In this document: one piece after another, positions 4,880-6,793 of the stretch
Layout of the letters: every line of letters starts with the position of its first letter
Position numbering within the stretch: the first letter of the stretch is position 1
Source of the DNA: Treponema sp.
GTDB lineage: Bacteria; Spirochaetota; Spirochaetia; Treponematales; Breznakiellaceae
DNA: 6,793 nucleotides
Direction of reading: 5' to 3'
NCBI GenBank assembly: GCA_031281855.1
Contig: JAITEW010000296.1
Coordinates: forward strand, 1-6,793
Program-made: the position numbers and the translations under genes
The notes under the pieces: model-generated
What the model was told of the DNA's origin: nothing
Seen by the model: only the letters and a program-made list of their open reading frames with translations
Database searches by the model: none

Positions 4880-5275
4880 ATGGTTACAGAATGTTCCCTC
4901 ATGGTCCGCAGCTATGAATGCGACAGCTACGGCCATGTGAATAACGCCAACTACCTGAACTACCTGGAATACGCCCGTTATGAATTCCTCAAGTCCATAG
5001 GCTTTGATTACCCCGGCGCCATCAAGGCGGGATACGGCGTCTACGTGGCAAGGGTGGAAATTGATTACAAAAAATCCGCCTTTACCGACGACACGCTGAT
5101 CATCAAATCCTGGCCTGTAAAAAAAGGCGCCGTAAGCGGCGTCATTGCCCAGCGCATTCTGAGGGGAGAGGATATCATCGTAGAGGCCAGGGTAACCTGG
5201 GCCTTCGTGGACTCCAAAGGCGTCCCCGCGAAGCTGCCGCCTGAATGGGATCTGCCCGGACTGCGGCCTGACTAG
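4880..5275 (+). CDS. Acyl-CoA thioesterase, hotdog fold (4HBT/YbgC-FadM type)
   Basis: Hydrolyses acyl-CoA thioesters to free acid and CoA in the cytoplasm. The 131 residues fit the single-domain 4HBT length. The active-site segment is clear: ECDSYGHVNNANYLNYLEYAR (13-33), where Asp15 matches the catalytic Asp of 4-hydroxybenzoyl-CoA thioesterases and GHVNN is the helix-capping motif. VARVEIDYKKSAFTDDTL (56-73) is the typical second strand with its turn. I start at the ATG at 4880 because the frame from 4844 begins inside the promoter; an ATG at 4901 would leave the first strand too short. No Shine-Dalgarno is present. It may balance the acyl-CoA synthetase encoded nearby by releasing fatty acid, but the two genes are separate units, so this link is inference. 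Substrate chain length is unknown. Confidence 0.85.
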   Translation: MVTECSLMVRSYECDSYGHVNNANYLNYLEYARYEFLKSIGFDYPGAIKAGYGVYVARVEIDYKKSAFTDDTLIIKSWPVKKGAVSGVIAQRILRGEDIIVEARVTWAFVDSKGVPAKLPPEWDLPGLRPD

Positions 5276-5317
5276 TTACAAAACAACCGCGAAGGCGCAG
5301 AAGCCACCAGGACTGAC

Positions 5318-6412
5318 TTAAAAAGCGCTGGTTTTAAGGCTTTTTTCTTTTTCGAAGCGTTTTACCGCGAGTGTTATAAGTTCATCAATCAGTTTGGTAT
5401 ACGAAAGGCCCGAGGCTTCCCAGAGTTTTGGATACATGGAGATCCTGGTAAAACCCGGCATGGTGTTGATCTCGTTGACAATGACCTCGCCGTTATCTTT
5501 GAGGAAAAAATCCACCCTGCCCAGGCCCTCACATTCCAGGGTTTTGAAAGTTTTTACCGCCAGTTCCTGAATCCTCAGGGCAGTATCCTCAGAAACCTTC
5601 GCGGGGATTTCCAGGACCGCCCCGGTTTCATCAATGTACTTGGCGTCGTAAGAGTAAAATTCGTGGGTAGATTTCACCTCCCCAGGAACCGAGGCCCTGG
5701 GCTCCTCGCTGCCAAGAACGGAACACTCCAGCTCCCTGCCGGGTATGTATTCTTCAAGGACAATTTTAGTGTCGAAACGGAAAGCCTCGCTTAGGGCCGC
5801 GGCGTATTCCTCCCTGTTGTGAATCTTATTTACCCCTACAGAAGAGCCCATGTTTGCGGGCTTGATAAAAAGGGGGAGGCCCAGTTCCGCGGTGATGTCT
5901 TCGAACGCCGGCGCCGCCTCGTGGGACTTGAGGGCCCTGAACTTGCCGATAGGCACCCCTCCGTCTCTGAGGAGCCGCTTCATCACGTCCTTATCCATGC
6001 CCACGGCGGAACCCAGCACCCCTGCGCCCACGAAGGGAACACCGGCCAGCTTGAGGAGGCCCTGGGCGGTCCCGTCCTCCCCAAAAGGCCCGTGAAGTAT
6101 GGGAAAAACCACGTCGATAGCCCGGTCCTGCCCGAAAGCCGTAAGATTGGAGATTTTCCCCCTGCTTTCAGGCGCCAGGGCAACGCTGTCGCTGGCCGGG
6201 TTCAGCCTGATGCGCCTTGGGTCGTCGGCGTCCAGGAGGAAGCGGGACTCGTCATTGAGGAGCCAGCGGCCCTGCTTGTCTATGCCGATGAGCACAGGCT
6301 CGTACTTTTCCCGGTCCATGGCGTCAAACACGTTCCGGGCCGACTGGAGGGAGACCTCGTGCTCCGCCGATTTGCCGCCGAACAGTATGCCCACTTTCAG
6401 TTTTCGCGCCAT
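5318..6412 (-). CDS. ddl: D-alanine--D-alanine ligase, DdlA type
   Basis: Joins two D-Ala with ATP to supply the end of the peptidoglycan stem peptide; cytoplasmic ATP-grasp enzyme. The 364 residues show the N-terminal GILFGGKSAEHEVSLQSARN (8-27) with Glu17 for the first D-Ala, LHGPFGEDGTAQG (106-118), KPANMGSSVGVNK (184-196), EEYIPGRELECSVLG (220-234), GRVDFF (298-303) with Arg299 and Asp301, and NEINTMPGFT (313-322) with Glu314 and Asn316. The omega-loop SYDAKY (254-259) ends in the Tyr that marks D-Ala-D-Ala ligases as opposed to the VanA-type D-lactate ligases, so vancomycin-type resistance is not suggested. Length, the central LLDADDPRRI segment and the SLKT tail resemble enterobacterial DdlA more than the shorter DdlB. 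The ATG at 6412 follows GGAGGGG by two bases. It has its own promoter at 6463-6491. Confidence 0.95.
   Translation of the reverse strand: MARKLKVGILFGGKSAEHEVSLQSARNVFDAMDREKYEPVLIGIDKQGRWLLNDESRFLLDADDPRRIRLNPASDSVALAPESRGKISNLTAFGQDRAIDVVFPILHGPFGEDGTAQGLLKLAGVPFVGAGVLGSAVGMDKDVMKRLLRDGGVPIGKFRALKSHEAAPAFEDITAELGLPLFIKPANMGSSVGVNKIHNREEYAAALSEAFRFDTKIVLEEYIPGRELECSVLGSEEPRASVPGEVKSTHEFYSYDAKYIDETGAVLEIPAKVSEDTALRIQELAVKTFKTLECEGLGRVDFFLKDNGEVIVNEINTMPGFTRISMYPKLWEASGLSYTKLIDELITLAVKRFEKEKSLKTSAF
5320..5350. terminator. Weak possible terminator between converging genes
   Basis: AAAAAGC (5320-5326) and GCTTTTT (5339-5345) can form a 7-bp stem with a 12-base loop, followed on the plus strand by more T. 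The stem has only two G:C pairs and overlaps the last codons of ddl, so a role in ending thioesterase transcription is doubtful. Confidence 0.25.
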
Positions 6413-6462
6413 AACCCCTCCGTGTCTGCTGCCATGCTTGATGCCGTCCGCATCCTGCCCTG

Positions 6463-6491
6463 AGTATATCCGACAGGCACGAACTTGACAA
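6463..6491 (-). promoter_or_regulatory. Promoter of ddl
   Basis: On the minus strand TTGTCA (6491-6486), a 17-base spacer and TATACT (6468-6463) form a strong housekeeping promoter. Transcription would begin near 6456, giving a leader of about 44 bases. Confidence 0.7.
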
Positions 6492-6513
6492 TTATTAAGA
6501 AAAAAGGTATTAT
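6485..6513 (+). promoter_or_regulatory. Plus-strand promoter diverging from ddl
   Basis: A perfect TTGACA (6485-6490), a 17-base spacer and TATTAT (6508-6513) form a strong promoter pointing right. Its -35 shares five bases with the -35 of the ddl promoter, so the two cannot both be fully occupied. Transcription would begin near 6520 and run into the repeat cluster and the small ORF at 6694. Confidence 0.65.
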
Positions 6514-6547
6514 TATAAGTAATAGTATCTGAAAACCGAGGCGCGAT

Positions 6548-6600
6548 GAGCCTGTCCCAAAACCCGGTTGGCGTAAGCCTCCGGTCCGCTGGACAAGCTC
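6548..6600. repeat. Dispersed inverted-repeat element, copy C (long interior)
   Basis: It begins GAGCCTGTCCCAAAAC (6548-6563) and ends GGACAAGCTC (6591-6600), matching the two ends of the repeat at 877-913 in reverse orientation, but with a different, GC-rich interior. The outer ends can pair with each other. Confidence 0.5.
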
Positions 6601-6618
6601 ATAAATCCAGGGAAGCCG

Positions 6619-6662
6619 GACAAGCAAAGCTTGTCTTTAAAAAGCTGAAGTTTTGGACAGCC
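6619..6662. repeat. Dispersed repeat element, copy B, with a nested hairpin
   Basis: AGCTTGT then CTGAAGTTTTGGACAGCC (6628-6662) repeats the unit at 879-911, with one A lost and an altered left arm. Overlapping its left end, GACAAGC (6619-6625) and GCTTGTC (6629-6635) form a perfect 7-bp stem with an AAA loop. Confidence 0.6.
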
Positions 6663-6693
6663 CCGGACAGCAGACTTTTAAAGGGAGGTATTC

Positions 6694-6738
6694 GTGGCGG
6701 CTTTCTCTGCTTCAAGTTTTAGCATATTTTTTGTTTAA
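6694..6738 (+). CDS. Possible 14-residue ORF with a good ribosome binding site
   Basis: AAGGGAGG (6681-6688) lies five bases before a GTG at 6694; the frame encodes MAAFSASSFSIFFV and stops at TAA 6736-6738. The context is otherwise plausible: a promoter at 6485-6513 points this way. But the peptide has no recognised family, GTG is a less common start, and the poly-C tract follows ten bases later. It may be a leader peptide, the remnant of a broken gene, or chance. Confidence 0.25.
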   Translation: MAAFSASSFSIFFV

Positions 6739-6747
6739 TTTTAAAAA

Positions 6748-6763
6748 CCCCCCCCCCCCCCCC
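6748..6763. repeat. Homopolymeric tract of 16 C (16 G on the minus strand)
   Basis: Sixteen consecutive C, a length prone to slipped-strand mispairing. On the minus strand it lies between a -35-like TTGATA (6770-6765) and -10-like TAAAAT (6743-6738), now 21 bases apart. No gene is visible on either side close enough to be certain of its target; the right-hand neighbour lies outside the window. Confidence 0.9.
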
Positions 6764-6793
6764 ATATCAAAAAATGTCTTAAACAATTTCTTT

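Noticed and set aside
5819..6463. 214-residue plus-strand open frame opposite ddl
   Set aside because: It lies antisense to the strongly conserved Ddl sequence and has no family motif.

Overview
The window looks like a mid-GC bacterial chromosome segment. It holds six protein genes: one cut by the left edge (thrS), four complete ones with recognisable families, and one complete TIM-barrel gene of unknown substrate. My best guess at the host is a spirochaete, possibly a Treponema-like one. The threonyl-tRNA synthetase starts directly at the editing domain without the usual N-terminal TGS domain, as I recall for Borrelia-type enzymes, the long acyl-CoA synthetase has the look of spirochaetal homologues, and there is a 16-base poly-C/G tract of the kind treponemes use for phase variation. 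This is inference from remembered families; no search was run.

Layout. 1-721 (-) is the N-terminal third of thrS. 722-1080 (-) is its leader, a T-box riboswitch with a threonine ACC specifier. The leader has no terminator and appears to work by hiding the thrS ribosome binding site. 1116-1518 has no protein gene but is dense in signals: an operator-like palindrome, a 9-bp dyad, a promoter, a candidate ~148-nt small RNA ending in a strong terminator, a second dyad and a second promoter. 1519-3450 (+) is a long-chain acyl-CoA synthetase whose mRNA seems nearly leaderless. 3570-4307 (+) is a sugar-phosphate isomerase/epimerase-like TIM barrel with its own -10 box and a structured 5' UTR. 4271-4816 (-) is a zinc-ribbon Nudix hydrolase converging on, and overlapping, the barrel gene. 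4880-5275 (+) is a hotdog acyl-CoA thioesterase, again apparently leaderless. 5318-6412 (-) is a DdlA-type D-Ala-D-Ala ligase. 6413-6793 holds divergent overlapping promoters, a cluster of intergenic repeats, a tiny possible ORF and the poly-C tract.

Function. The genes are mostly separate transcription units, not one operon: thrS for translation, ddl for peptidoglycan precursor synthesis, the acyl-CoA synthetase and thioesterase for opposite steps of acyl-CoA metabolism, the Nudix protein for nucleotide clean-up. The most unusual parts lie between genes: a translational-type T-box carrying a dispersed repeat inside it, and a neighbouring small RNA whose terminator loop copies the anti-Shine-Dalgarno end of 16S rRNA.
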